Shown one piece after another: positions 44,970 to 57,244 of a stretch of DNA of 64,000 bases. The translations under genes were made by a program, and so were the position numbers. The notes below the pieces were generated by a model. It did no database searches and had not been told where the DNA came from. It saw only the letters and a list, made by a program, of their open reading frames with translations. Location: the NCBI GenBank assembly GCA_033675265.1, contig JAUJYZ010000497.1:1-64000 (forward strand). Reading direction: 5' to 3'. Each line of letters opens with the position of its first letter. The first letter of the stretch is position 1. The stretch comes from Actinostola sp. cb2023 (lineage: Eukaryota; Cnidaria; Anthozoa; Actiniaria; Actinostolidae).

Positions 44970-46440
44970 ATTCTCATAATGCCATATTGACTCCTTCACC
45001 GACAACTTTGGATTGAAATATCCTGCAATCGTATAAACTAACTCAGTTAGCATTGTTACAAGGAATTAACATTTTTCAATAGAATCAGAGCTTTTGTTAA
45101 CATAAAACTGTTGTAGCTCATAAAATAATAATTCACTGATAACAATAGTGAAGTTAAATTTACAATTATATACCCAACAACAACGGTCTCCAGAGAGCAC
45201 TTAGTACTACAACGCTCTAATGATCAAAATCATATCCATTGTTTCACGTTAATTATTTATCTTACTTTATTTTAATTCATGGATTATGCGTAATCCACGA
45301 GTTATAGGGATGACATTGGGACAATTTTGGGATCACTCACTCACTCGGCTGTAAACTTTCATTACGTTGCCGCTGAAGTACATCGCAGGCTCACAACTTG
45401 AGGGGGTGGGGGTGGGGGAAGGCCGGGTGGAAATCCACGAGGCCTTTGATTATATACCTTGGCAAAGTTCTTGAAATACTGGGATATCTAATGTTGGCTT
45501 GGTTGCTTCAAATTTTTCATTGATAGTTTGTTTCACCTTTCAAAGTTTTTTTTTTTTTTACCTTTCAACTTTTAATTAGAACATATATGAATCGAGGGGA
45601 GCTTGGGTCCGAGAGGCGTTTAATTTCGTATGAGTGCCGGGAAATTTACGAAACGGAGTTATCAAGAGTTATGATCACGGTACGGAATCGAAGCTAGACA
45701 TCTATTCAACCAATCACAGCGCGCAAAATCGTTACTCAACCAATCAGAATGCTTGGTTGGACACGGCACGGTTACTGGTTACTCTTCTGGTAGTTTCTGG
45801 TCAATCCAAGTATTTACAAGACTTCTATAAATATTGTTAGGCACTTAGAATCATATTCACTCTACTACACAAACTCTCGTTGTTACCACAGCAGTTTGGT
45901 CTCACGCTCTGAAGTAATAGCTCGGGTCCCGAAATAGACGTCCCACGCCCCCGGCGCTTATTCAAAACTCAGCCCCGTTGACCCGGCATTTAATCGAGCC
46001 CGGCGTTAATTCAGGGCCCGGCGCCGTCTAATCGAGAAAACACGGCCATGGAGATCATTTTAATTATGATAAGTGGACGCGGACACCAAATTAAAACGAA
46101 GTTGGAACGCCGGTTATTTTTAATGTCAAAAACCGATTGGTACATTTCAGTCATGAACTGCTCTAATCCCTGTATGTTGAATTCCTTTTTACAGTGGCGA
46201 ATGGCAATTCTTTTTTTAAGTTTAATCTTTTTGTGCTATTTTTGTATTTATTTGATGAATTAACGGATAAAAAGACAACTGATATTGTTTTTTTATCTTG
46301 GACTCTGCTTCGATCAGGACGAATCTACGTAATGGGATTTATGAATAGAGATTTGAGTTGCGCACTTTGAATTCTTTAGAAACTGATATATATAGCACCT
46401 CACATTTTCGTTATCTGTAGGCGTAGAAGTTTCTCGATTT
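44970..46440. other. No gene recognised
   Basis: Contains a ggggtgggggtggggg G-rich stretch (about 45402-45418) and a T run (about 45549-45560). Short open frames at 45634-45840 and 46048-46263 are not recognisable. Confidence 0.4.
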
Positions 46441-48091
46441 CTTCTCTTCTCTTCTCTTCTCTTCTCTTCTCTTCTCTTCTCTTCTCTTCTCTTCTCTTCT
46501 CTTCTCTTCTCTTCTCTTCTCTCTCTTCTTCTCTTCTCTTCTCTTCTCTTCTCTTCTCTTCTCTTCTCTTTCTCTTCTCTTTCTTCTTCTCTTCTCTTCT
46601 CTTCTCTTCTCTTCTCTTCTCTTCTCTTCTCTTCTCTTCTCTTCTCTCTTCTCTTCTCTTCTCTTCTCTTCTCTTTCTCTCTTCTCTTCTCTTCTCTCTT
46701 CTCTTCTCTTCTCTTCTCTTCTCTTCTCTTCTCTTCTCTCTCTTCTCTTCTCTTTCTCTTTCTCTTCTCTTCTCTTCTCTTCTCTTCTCTTCTCTTCTCT
46801 TCTCTTCTCTTCTCTTCTCTTCTCTTCTCTTCTCTTCTCTTCTCTTCTCTTCTCTTCTCTTCTCTTCTCTCTCTTCTCTTCTCTTCTCTTCTCTTCTCTT
46901 CTCTTCTCTTCTCTTCTCTTCTCTTCTCTTCTCTTCTCTTCTCTTCTCTTCTCTCTCTTCTCTTCTCTTCTCTTCTCTTCTCTTCTCTTCTCTTCTCTTC
47001 TCTTCTCTTCTCTTCTCTTCTCTTCTCTTCTCTTCTCTTCTCTTCTCTTCTCTTCTCTTCTCTTCTCTTCTCTTCTCTCTCTTCTCTTCTCTTCTCTTCT
47101 CTTCTCTTCTCTCTCTCTCTTCTCTTCTCTTCTCTTCTCTTCTCTTCTCTTTCTCTTCTCTTCTCTTCTCTTCTCTTCTCTTCTCTTCTCTTCTCTTCTC
47201 TTCTCTCTTCTCTTCTCTTCTCTTCTCTTCTCTTCTCTTCTCTTCTCTTCTCTTCTCTTCTCTTCTCTTCTCTTCTCTTCTCTTCTCTTCTCTTCTCTTC
47301 TCTTCTCTTCTCTTCTCTTCTCTTCTCTTCTCTTCTCTTCTCTTCTCTTCTCTTCTCTTCTCTTCTCTTCTCTTCTCTTCTTCTCTTCTCTTCTCTTCTC
47401 TTCTCTTCTCTTCTCTTCTCTTCTCTTCTCTTCTCTTCTCTTCTCTTCTCTTCTCTTCTCTTCTCTTCTCTTCTCTTCTCTTCTCTTCTCTTCTCTCTCT
47501 TCTCTTCTCTTCTCTTCTCTTCTCTTCTCTTTCTCTTCTCTTCTCTTCTCTTCTCTTCTCTTCTCTTTCTCTTCTCTTCTCTTCTCTTCTCTTCTCTTCT
47601 CTTCTCTTCTCTTCTCTTCTCTTCTCTTCTCTTCTCTTCTCTTCTCTTCTCTTCTCTTCTCTTCTCTTCTCTTCTCTCTTCTCTTCTCTTCTCTTCTCTT
47701 CTCTTCTCTTCTCTTCTCTTCTCTTCTCTTCTCTTCTCCTTCTCTTCTCTTCTCTTCTCTTCTCTTCTCTTCTTCTCTTCTCTTCTCTTCTCTTCTCTTC
47801 TCTTCTCTTCTCTTCTCTTCTCTTCTCTTCTCTTCTCTTCTCTTCTCTTCTCTTCTCTTCTCTTCTCTCTTCTCTTCTCTTCTCTTCTTCTCTTCTCTTC
47901 TCTTCTCTTCTCTTCTCTTCTCTTCTCTTCTCTTCTCTTCTCTTCTCTTCTCTTCTCTTCTCTTCTCTTCTCTTCTTCTCTTCTCTTCTCTTCTCTTCTC
48001 TTTCTCTTCTCTTCTTCTCTTCTCTTCTCTTCTCTTCTTCTCTTCTCTTCTCTTTCTCTTCTCTTCTCTTCTCTTCTCTTCTCTTCTCTCT
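46441..48091. repeat. (TTCTC)n pentanucleotide tract, about 1.65 kb
   Basis: Almost pure TTCTC on +, i.e. GAGAA on -, with scattered TTTCTC, TTCTTC and CTCTC variants. Strict pyrimidine/purine strand asymmetry. The three ~600-codon RREEKRREEK frames on the minus strand exist because the 5-bp repeat lacks stops in all frames; they are not proteins. Confidence 0.98.
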
Positions 48092-48354
48092 TTCCAACAG
48101 TTGCCACTCATGCATTTATTTCTTCCCTGTCGACTGTGAAGTGCATTTTTCCCCCTTTTTGTCAAAGTGTGTATATGTAAGTGTTCGCAAACACAGCAAA
48201 CAAGCGTATACTTATAAAAACTGAAATTCAGTGAACCCAAAAACAAAAAAGTGTTCTATAAAAAGTGCCACTAGATATATCAGATATATGTGATCATCAT
48301 GAGATATCATCGGGCTCAAGGCACTCTTTACTGCATGTAGTCTGCCATTATTAA

Positions 48355-48812
48355 AGTGCATATCAGGGTTTTGGGTTTCTTTTGAAAATCGATTACATAT
48401 AACGTGAATAGTGGGATGGTTCAGTATTTTGTGATTTGAGCTTCGCATTTGCGAGTTATGAAGGTTTGAAATCATGATATACTAATTAGGTGACGTCAAT
48501 GCAGGCATTTGCCGTAACTTATTTTAACTTTTTCAAGTAGCACTCTTTTCTAAAATAGAAATAAAAGTTTAACATCATTTATATAAGTTGTAGAATGACT
48601 TTTTGCCAGTTTTAAAAATGTCAGTAATTTGCAAAGGGGCGCTTTTGTATAATAAATGATGCCTGCGTTGACGTCACCTAATTAACATATCACGATTTCA
48701 AACCATCATAACTCGCAAATGCGAAGCTCAAATCACAAAATACTGAACCATCCCACTATTCACTTCATATACAATCGATTTTCAAAAGAAACCCAAAACC
48801 CTGATATGCACT
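48355..48812. mobile_element. 458-bp MITE with ~145-bp inverted repeats, TSD TTAA, copy 1
   Basis: Ends AGTGCATATCAGGGTTTTGG and its reverse complement, flanked by TTAA (48351-48354 and 48813-48816). The arms include cgattacatataacgtgaat and cgcatttgcgagttatgaag. A central unique part has gtcagtaatttgcaaagggg. A TTAA duplication is characteristic of piggyBac-type transposition. Copy 2 is at 57245-57701. Confidence 0.88.
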
Positions 48813-49164
48813 TTAAGCCTAGCTATTAGTCTGAGCCTGTGGGCTTACACTTAACTTGTCTGTGCCGTCCATTAGCCGTTAGTCACATATATCGGTTTCA
48901 GTGTTATATAGAGGATACGAGCAAGATCTGCTGTCTTACGATATCTCTCTCTCATTTGCAGCGCTCTTTAAAGGTGTTGAATTATTTTGGTAAGTATGAA
49001 ACCTGGTGAAAAAGCATTTTAATGTTTAATACATCATTTATATTATTATTGTGTATTTTTATTTTTTAATTTTTTAATTTTTTGAAGAACGTTTCCTGAA
49101 AGAAAGAATAATGTAGCAATAAGGAACCCATCTGTGCATTTTCTGTTTTCTTTTTTTTTGTTTT

Positions 49165-49235
49165 GTTCTTCTCATAAGTAACGCACAGAACATTGTTTAA
49201 ATATTGTAGCAACACAGAGGTATATTTTCGTTTCT
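49165..49235 (-). repeat. Single diverged copy of the ~80-bp dispersed minisatellite
   Basis: agtaacgcacagaacattgt...tgtagcaacacagaggtata matches the unit of the arrays at 53400-53800, 60486-60810 and 61608-61890. Confidence 0.7.
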
Positions 49236-49254
49236 TTTCTGTATTCACAGAATA

Positions 49255-49610
49255 CAAAAATAAATAAATAAATAAATACAAAAATAAATACAAAAATAAA
49301 TACAAAAATAAATAAATGAATGAATGAATGAATGAATGGATGAATGAATGAATGAATGAATGAATGAATGGATGGATGGATGGATGAATGAATGAATGAA
49401 TGAATGAATGGATGGATGGATGAATGAATGAATGAATGAATGAATGAATGAATGGATGGATGGATGGATGAATGAATGAATGAATGAATGAATGAATGAA
49501 TGAATGAATGAATGAATGAATGAATGAATGAATGAATGAATGAATGAATGAATGAATGGATGAATGAATGAATGAATGAATAAATTAATTAATAAATAAA
49601 TACATTTTTT
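49255..49610. repeat. (AATA)n, (AATG)n and (GATG)n compound microsatellite
   Basis: Starts with aataaataca units, becomes aatgaatgaatg with islands of gatggatggatg, and ends in aataaata. Confidence 0.97.
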
Positions 49611-49624
49611 AATGAATGTTTAAA

Positions 49625-50005
49625 TAAATAAGCCGGAAATTTTGGACAACCTCATTATTACAGGCCTAGCCCTCTCATGCAATACACCGATTCACACGAA
49701 TCATGCAGGACTACCAATCACTACTTCCATCGATAAAACTAGAAGTATACTAGCTAGTAGTTTTTACGCGCTTGATGCATGGAACACTGTCATTGGCATT
49801 GTCTAAAGGTTTGGCGCCGCGGGAAGCGTACGTGGTCCAAAGTCCGCTTTGTGAAATCATTTTGACATCAGTTTACTCGCGCTATCATCAAATGACGATA
49901 AAATCGTTTACACAGCTATCTAGTCCAATTTACTGAGTGAAAGGCTTGAAAATGACTTTGGAAAACATATTATACAAACATTAACGGCTGACTTTATTTT
50001 GTAGT
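49625..50005. other. No gene recognised
   Basis: Unique-looking sequence without a supported exon. Confidence 0.4.
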
Positions 50006-50212
50006 CTGCGAACAGTCCCTCCTTTTCCCTCCAGACTCAGTGAAATCGACGAGTTTTTAGAAACCCGTGGACGCGAGGAGAACGGGGACGAGCGGGGAGA
50101 AGCCGCCCCCTAAACTCTCCCCAATCCTTGCGCGTCCGGGATCAGTTTTTCCCGGGATCGGGTTTTCTCTTGTTCGACTGAGTCTGGAGGGAAAAGAGGG
50201 ACTGTTCACAGT
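50006..50212. mobile_element. Fold-back with GC-rich interior
   Basis: ctgcgaacagtccctccttt...gactcagt and actgagtctgg...gggactgttcacag are reverse complements (~35 bp). The interior also pairs imperfectly (gaacggggacgagcggggag with ctccccaatccttgcgcgtc). Confidence 0.75.
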
Positions 50213-50243
50213 CAGAAACGCTTTGGACATTCGTCTTCTGCAC

Positions 50244-50313
50244 AGCCGTTTTTAGTCTCGTTCCATTCCCTCGCGGTCCTTTCCAGGGGAATGGAACGAG
50301 ACTATAAACGGCT
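50244..50313. repeat. Short hairpin
   Basis: agccgtttttagtctcgttc...attcccc and ggggaatggaacgagact...aaacggct are reverse complements around a 15-bp loop. Confidence 0.8.
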
Positions 50314-50728
50314 ACGAAAGGAGACTATTTGGACATTGGAAAAATGCTATATAATTAATAAATAAAGATATTCTTATTATTAATTTGATGGTCACTAATT
50401 ACATGGCTACTAAAAAAATCGAGTGGGATGTGAACAAAGCCCTTTCCATGAAAATTGGGAATCGGAAAAACGAATTTCCCGTCCATACTACGCCTCTTAA
50501 GCTTCGCATGGTCTTCACCTGTCAATTTTCGCAGAACTCCGTTTTCTCCTTTTTTTGGAATCGCTTCCAAATAAAAACATATAAGTTTGAACGTTAGGAA
50601 TAAAAAGATGAAGAAGCCAAAAGGAAAATTTCGATATCAGTTTGTCATTAATACAACATTGAATTTATACCATATATTGATAATAATATACAAACATATA
50701 CCATATATGAATGCAAATTCTTAAATGA

Positions 50729-50904
50729 ATTACCTTTTCGCCTATAACGAGTGTAATTACTCAAACTGTAACTTAGCTACCCATTAATAATAATAATAAT
50801 AATAATAATTATAGTTATAATTATAATAATAATTATTATTGTTATTAATGGGGTAGCTAAGTTACAGTTTGAGTAATTACACTCGTTATAGGCGAAAAGG
50901 TAAT
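50729..50904. mobile_element. Fold-back, ~58-bp arms with an AT-rich palindromic centre
   Basis: attaccttttcgcctataac...gctaccc and gggtagctaagtt...ggcgaaaaggtaat are nearly perfect reverse complements. The centre is (AAT)n then (ATT)n, itself self-complementary. Confidence 0.85.
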
Positions 50905-51338
50905 TAATTCCTACTTGAAAGAGTTATTTTACTTTAAATTTGTGAGAACATCACTAAGACTTTTTCTTTGCAAAGCAAAACAAAATCCCATCATTCAAGC
51001 TGTCAAATCCTGGATGTGATCATTGTTTGATCTTCAAGTACTTTTTATCAGCTTTAAGCGTAACGCTTCCATATGGCACGAACACGTACATAATTCGAAT
51101 ACAGAATCATCCGTTTTGTCAGATAATCACACCTTGCATGGTCTAGGGGATATTCTTTATTCAAATCTGCATGCTTGATTTGTTTTACTTCACGGGATTC
51201 TCTATAAAGAAAGCAAGCAAAGTTTTAAAGGAAAATAATCAAACGAGGAAACATAAAAACACCAACGCAACAGAAAGTGATTAAATTAAGAAAAATGAAA
51301 TGAAAAAAGGACATATATATATCTAACAGATAAAAGAG

Positions 51339-51700
51339 GAAAGGAAAGGAAAGGAAAGGAAAGGAAAGGAAAGGAAAGGAAAGGAAAGGAAAGGAAAGGA
51401 AAGGAAAGGAAAGGAAAGGAAAGGAAAGGAAAGGAAAGGAAAGGAAAGGAAAGGAAAGTAATTTAAATGAAAGGAAAGGAAAGGAAAGGAAAGGAAAGGA
51501 AAGGAAAGGAAAGGAAAGGAAAGGAAAGGAAAGGAAAGGAAAGGAAAGGAAAGGAAAGGAAAGGAAAGGAAAGGAAAAGGAAAGGAAAGGAAAGGAAAGG
51601 AAAGGAAAGGAAAGGAAAGGAAAGGAAAGGGAAAGGAAAGGAAAGGAAAGGAAAGGAAAGGAAAGGAAAGGAAAGGAAAGGAAAAAGGAAAGAAAGGAAC
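51339..51700. repeat. (GGAAA)n pentanucleotide tract
   Basis: Purine-only tract of ggaaa units with one interruption (gtaatttaaatga at about 51458-51470) and two length slips. The reading frames are artefacts. Confidence 0.98.
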
Positions 51701-51719
51701 AAAATGTGGAGTAAGTCAA

Positions 51720-53390
51720 AGTAGTGAGAAGACGCAAATAAATTAAACAACTGACTGGCTCAAAAAAGAAAGAACCCTCCCAAAAAAATAGAAAACATGG
51801 AATAAAAATGAAATGAAAGTAGAAAGAGAGAGTGGCAGCTGCAAAGAAACCCTTGTATTTTTCTACAAAAGAGAACACTCACTAAAATGACATTATCACC
51901 AAAGTCGTACTATAGAAATACTCTCCCAGTTGGACACTGTCAACAAAGTCGAATAACTTGTCGCTTTTACAATTGTTCAATTTTCATTGCATAACGTAAT
52001 GTTTATCATTTAGAGTATTCATTTGTCAATGTTTATCAGCTTTATAGTCAGAGATCTGAACTATTGTGTAAACACCAGTACATGCTAGACTGAGAGGCGA
52101 AGCATATTGATTTGAAATGGGTTCTCTTTGTTATTTTAATAGATAAATAATTTATAGCTAATTTAATAAAGTTAATTTTAAAATGTTCATTTAACTTGCG
52201 CAGGAAAACACCAGTCGCCACTTTGGCGCGAATTTTTAATCCAGAAATCCTTGATGAATACATGTAATTTCAAACGAGACAGCTAAACAAATATTGCAGT
52301 TATTGTAAAACATTATTTATCAATTGATTGTGAGAGTAGTTTTCTGATCTATGAGATACGAAAGTTAAAATACTGAAAATTACATTCAAATTGGACAAGA
52401 TTTCAAGTCACGTGACAAGTCGTCAGTGTGCAGGCCGCACGCGCGTTCGTTTTGGCGGGAGTTTGGCTAAACGTACGTGTCAGACACCAGTAGCTCGCTT
52501 ATCTAGAATTATATCGGTGTTGTTGTGAACATAAGGTACTGTGAAATGACAAGTTGATATTTAACTTATAGGTTCATTGTTTTTTTGCTATTTCAGGTGT
52601 GTCTTTTAAACGTACTATAGAATTGAATTAATATTCGGTTAGAGATGTATTTAGAAACAGTGCAGCCAGACAAAAATAGTAATTCAATAGTTGATTCACA
52701 TTTTTAGTACACATTTAATAGACAATACAGTTCAGTTCACATCTCATAGCGACTTTTAACACAATTGCTTCCTATAAAACTGAATGAGAACCTTATGAGT
52801 AATACAGACAAGTACAAGCGAACAATATTTCTATCTGAGCTGTGCTCCGTGGTCAGACATGGGTCGTATGGTGGCAGCATAGCCGGTGCGCCTTTATATG
52901 CCTTCCACTCGACCACGTTGAGCTGCGTCCTTCGTAATTCAGCTACCGGCTGCAAGGAAGGATGATTATTATTATTATCTCAATTCAAGTGACCGACTGT
53001 AGCCTTTTGGTCGGACACAACATAGTAGTATTTCACTGAGATTGGAGGGCCTGCAAAAAATAACGTCACATATATCCAGCCGATGTGTTTTTGTTTTCTG
53101 AACTGAATATCTGCCGAATAAACTTTTAAAATTGTCACAGAAAATTGATGACTCTTTTCTTCTTGACATTCAGTAGTACTCTACATTTACCAATGATATA
53201 TACACTTTAGAAGGCGTCAATCATTTTGTTATTGCTAAAGTTATACAATAGATTGAGTAATTCCAGTCTCAATCACCTGTCCCAACATAAGTTATTTTTC
53301 TTTAAACTTTAAATAGTGTTTGCATTTATTTTATAGTCGCACTGTTCGTACAATAGACGACGTGTTAGGAGCAGGGAATTTTGAGGTAAG
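51720..53390. other. No gene recognised
   Basis: Overlapping open frames at 52737-52965 on both strands are not recognisable. A 33-bp stretch at 52432-52464 is GC-rich (gcaggccgcacgcgcgttcg). No exon can be supported. Confidence 0.4.
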
Positions 53391-53394
53391 TTAT

Positions 53395-53810
53395 CTATAG
53401 ACTCCTCTGTGTTGAAATAACATTCAAACAATGTTCTGTGAGTTACTTTTTATTCAGTGGAAGGTTACTTTATAAAACGAAACCGCACAGATCGGCTCTT
53501 TAGTATTGCTACAGTATTCACACGATCTTCTGTGGGTTATTTTTCTGGAAAAGCTCGATCTTCAAACATAAACGCACAGATACCTCTGTGTTGCTACAGT
53601 ATTCAAACGATCTTCTATGCGTTACTTTTCTGGAAAAGCTCTTCAAACATAAACTCACACAGATACCTCTGTGTTGCTACAGTATTCAAACGATCTTCTA
53701 TGCGTTACTTTTCTGGAAAAGCTCTTCAAACACGGCAAATCCACAGATATACCTCTGCGTACGTTGCTAGAATTTTAAAAAGATCTTCCATGCGTTACTT
53801 TATTGAAAGA
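53395..53810 (+). repeat. Dispersed ~80-bp minisatellite, array 1
   Basis: Four to five units of acagatacctctgtgttgct, acagtattcaaacgatcttc, tatgcgttacttttctggaa and aagctcttcaaacataaac, read in the opposite orientation to arrays at 60486 and 61608. The 128-codon open frame is an artefact. Confidence 0.9.
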
Positions 53811-53959
53811 GTATATTTTATCGGCATAGATCGATTGTTGTAGTAATCATACCTTTGATTCAGTGGCAGTGTTCAGTTATTTATAAAATAAACACAAGTG
53901 AGTTTATTTAAACACGACAAACTGGATTTCTAATCGTAAATGTCAAGCAATTTTCATTT

Positions 53960-54830
53960 CAATTTGTGGTTATGTGGCGCAGTGTTCTTCGCGGTGATGC
54001 GACATTTAAATTTCTTCTTCCTCTTCTGGTAATTCTGCATTCTTCTTCTGTATTTTGCTGTAGCATGAAGCTAGCGGCGAAAACTCAAGCGATGACTTTT
54101 TGTTTCCGGTTAATCCCGTTTAAAGTCGACAAAAAGAGATTGAAAACAGCTTCATTTTGCTTTATCTCACATTGAAAGATACTCATGTGATTTTAAAAAA
54201 ATCATAAAAAATTTATAACAATCAGCATGCTTTTCTGTGCGTTTCTTGTTTGTTTCTTTATTTGACTGGAAAAACGTGAATTATTACTGAATCGAAGTTG
54301 GAGTGTAGTAGTATAGTACCCCTACAAAAGCCAGTAACGAAGGGAAGCGGAATATGGGCGCGCGGGCAATATTGGAGTAACGGTCCTTACCCAAGAAAGA
54401 CTTAGAAGATGGTCGCAAAAACAAGAGAAAATTGCATAATTAATAAAGTCAGTCAATATTGCCCAAGTAAATGGCGTCTGTTGTCGGGCATACGATCACT
54501 CTCAAAGCGATTGTGAAAGTGGGGGTCTCTATATATATATATACAAACTCTCCAGTCAAAGAAACCCTGCCACGATGTAGTCGATAGGGATCAAAACTGA
54601 TTGCATTATCTTCGATCTACGAGGTCTGGTGAATGCTTGGGATGAGACAAATGCATTTTGAATGAGTGCGCATCGTTTCTTTGATTAGTGCTTGTAAACT
54701 ATAGCTTATTCAGACGTGTGAAATGTTCCATTAAATATCCCGTGTAGAGTTTCTTTTGCATACTGGAGAGTATATTTCTACAGAGAATAAATATGTGTTT
54801 TTTTCCTATTAATTTGGATAGAAAACAGAC
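53960..54830. other. No gene recognised
   Basis: A 69-codon open frame at 53966-54175 starts MVMWRSVLRGDATFKFLLPL and continues LVILHSSSVFC, which could pass for a signal peptide. Nothing else supports a gene. Confidence 0.35.
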
Positions 54831-54834
54831 AATA

Positions 54835-54839
54835 ATAAA

Positions 54840-54907
<68 letters not shown>
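54835..54907. repeat. (AAT)n microsatellite
   Basis: Uninterrupted AAT run, followed by ataactttatttctcaaa. Confidence 0.95.
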
Positions 54908-54910
<3 letters not shown>

Positions 54911-55311
54911 GTAATAATGATAATAACTTTATTTCTCAAAACAAATTACAAATAAGAGATTTAAAAAAAATGTCATTTCACTAGTCAATGAGAACGTGTT
55001 ATATATAGCATAAATATGCACTCGAAAGAACCATAGTTAATAGAAGGGACTATTACTTATGAGTGAAGACTGAATGGTGGCGTTCTGAAGGTAAATACAC
55101 TAGATTGACTACTATATTCTGGTCTAAAAAGCACAACATGTACAGTAAACAACACTTAAAAGCCCAAGGAATCTATCTACAATCTAATCTTCGGTGGCTG
55201 TTGGATATCTGATTCCAAATATGTAAAAAAAAAATCGCACAAATGGAAAAAAGCTTTTGAACACCTGATGGGAACCAAATGTTCCAAACTTTAGAATACC
55301 TCGCCACAGAA

Positions 55312-55575
55312 GGGCCGTACACAGCACAGGAGCACAGGTGCATGCAGGGGGAAGTTGTCCCCCCCCCCCCCCCCCCCCTAGCAAGTCGAAAAAGATACCA
55401 AAAAGTACTGAGAACTGTACTATATTTATTTATTATTTTTGCTGTTAAATTTTTAAATACGTACTGCACCACCCCCCCCCCCCCCCCCCCCTGCATCCCC
55501 CTTCCTGCACCCCCCCCCCCCCCCCCCCCCCCCCCTCTCCCGCGCCCCCTTGAAGTTTGGATTATGTACGGCCCT
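55312..55575. mobile_element. GGGCCGTAC-ended element with C homopolymers, copy 1
   Basis: Starts gggccgtacacagcacagga and ends ggattatgtacggccct. Inside are three C runs (about 55360-55378, 55470-55490, 55509-55535) and a shared core aaaagataccaaaaagtact + gagaactgtact + gctgttaaat + acgtactgc. Copy 2 at 56962-57126 has the same ends and core. Open frames with poly-Pro/poly-Gly are artefacts. Confidence 0.75.
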
Positions 55576-55579
55576 GATA

Positions 55580-56203
55580 CATGTATACATAACAATATAG
55601 ACCCTATTTTACGTCGTTTACAAAGAGTGCCGCTAAATATAGAGCTTGATATAGTAGCTGGGTTGGTATTCTAAAGTTGCTCCAATTCGACAAACACTTC
55701 TGACACTACCAAACATGTTACTGAACTAGCTATCTCTGGTCGAATGTGCGCGTGCATTGCGCTGAAGACCATGACATACATAGCTGATGAGTAACGCCAC
55801 CGAGATAACGTGCGATAGCAGCGATACCGTGGTTCAGTTCCTGGATTTTTAAAAGCACAAAAAGCCTGCGGTGGACTTCCCACTGGTGCAGTGAGGAGGA
55901 ATTCCAAGTGAGAACACATCAACTCTCAACTTCCGATCCTGCAAGTGACATTATAGAATCTGTCGACGATAAGTGACCGCGTGAAATCGTTAGGCACAAT
56001 TTTTCTGCTTCTGTACAGTACTGTAATGACGAGAAAAGCGTGGGAGAGAGAGAACTTTTAAAGGTGTCTTGAATTAAGATTCCCAGTCTAGACCTTTTCA
56101 AACACTTAGGAACAGCTCTAAACATTGTATTTGCTATACAAAAATACCATGTCTCCGAAAAGGAAAAAAAAAGATTTACTTTTAATCAGAAATACTTTTT
56201 CCG

Positions 56204-56234
<31 letters not shown>

Positions 56235-56555
56235 CCTTCGTGAATTTACGATTGGATGTTCAATTATAGAACAAGAAATGATGTCTTTTACTATGAGATT
56301 GCAGCCACGAAAATGTTACACAATATTTGTGGAAGTTTACTAGCCATTTCCCTTGAATCGCCACCGGTGAATTTGCCAATTCGCGCCGACGGACAAATTA
56401 CTTATAAACTTATGCTCTCTTGGTTTCTGTCAATCAAATTAAATTTGACGGAGTAATCTACTGTCGCTTTGCGCTGTAATGAAAAGAGAAGAAATTTCTC
56501 ATATCGACCCAAAAAACTATTGACCGCTTTTAAATTGTGTTATATATAAAACAGC
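55580..56555. other. No gene recognised
   Basis: Short open frames on both strands without recognisable features, and an A run at about 56205-56224. Confidence 0.4.
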
Positions 56556-56556
56556 T

Positions 56557-56638
56557 AGACTCCTCCGCAGATCGTGTTCTTTCCATCCGTCTTTCCGATC
56601 CGATGGAAAGAACACCTAAAAAGATCTGCGGCGAGGCT
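56557..56638. repeat. Short fold-back
   Basis: agactcctccgcagatcgtg...ctttccatccg pairs imperfectly with cgatggaaagaacacc...agatctgcggcgaggct. Confidence 0.7.
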
Positions 56639-56961
56639 GTAAAACTGACGTCTGAGTTCGAATAATACTGAGAATCGCATGCAGTAACCAGGTCCCTATT
56701 GTCGTGGAAGCCAGATTGACGGGTTTGTTTCATGGAAGTATTGTGGTTTGGCAATGGCTATCGAATAGACAGAGAGGAAGTTCAAAGAATACTTGGAACT
56801 TCTTGTCTGTGCTTGAGAGCATTCTCATTCCCTTCAGAAAGGAAGAGCAAGCTTATTCAATATTTGCATTTGGTGTCTAGTAAACCTAATATTCCCCTTA
56901 AGAGTCGCTTTCGGCCATGGACATCGATCCGACAAAAAGGAAATTAAAACTAATTTTCAGT

Positions 56962-57126
56962 GGGCCGTACACAGCACAGGACTGGGGGGGGGGGGGGGGG
57001 GGGGGGGGAGGGGGGGAGGCAGTAAGGAGAAAAAGATACCAAAAAGTACTGAGAACTGTACTTTTTTTTTTTGCTGTTAAATACGTACTGCCCCCTCCCC
57101 TTGAATTTTGGGTTATGTACGGCCAT
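56962..57126. mobile_element. GGGCCGTAC-ended element with G homopolymer, copy 2
   Basis: Starts gggccgtacacagcacagga, followed by a ~24-bp G run (about 56985-57008), then the core gataccaaaaagtactgaga and the end gggttatgtacggcc. Shorter than copy 1. The homopolymer is G here and C in copy 1 on the same element strand. Confidence 0.75.
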
Positions 57127-57244
57127 GTTTCGGAGACTCTTCTTCTTCTTCCTTTTACAAAGAAGTATTATATGTAATATATATATAAATAATAAATGGA
57201 CACGGTTATACTTTTGACTCTAGTTTAACACTCAAGCCTGTTAA

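Noticed and set aside
46314..48246. Three ~600-codon open frames on the minus strand, rich in Arg, Glu and Lys
   Set aside because: They read a 5-bp repeat that has no stop in any frame; translation simply follows the microsatellite.
52737..52965. Overlapping 66- and 72-codon frames
   Set aside because: No recognisable domain, and both strands are open; cannot be supported.
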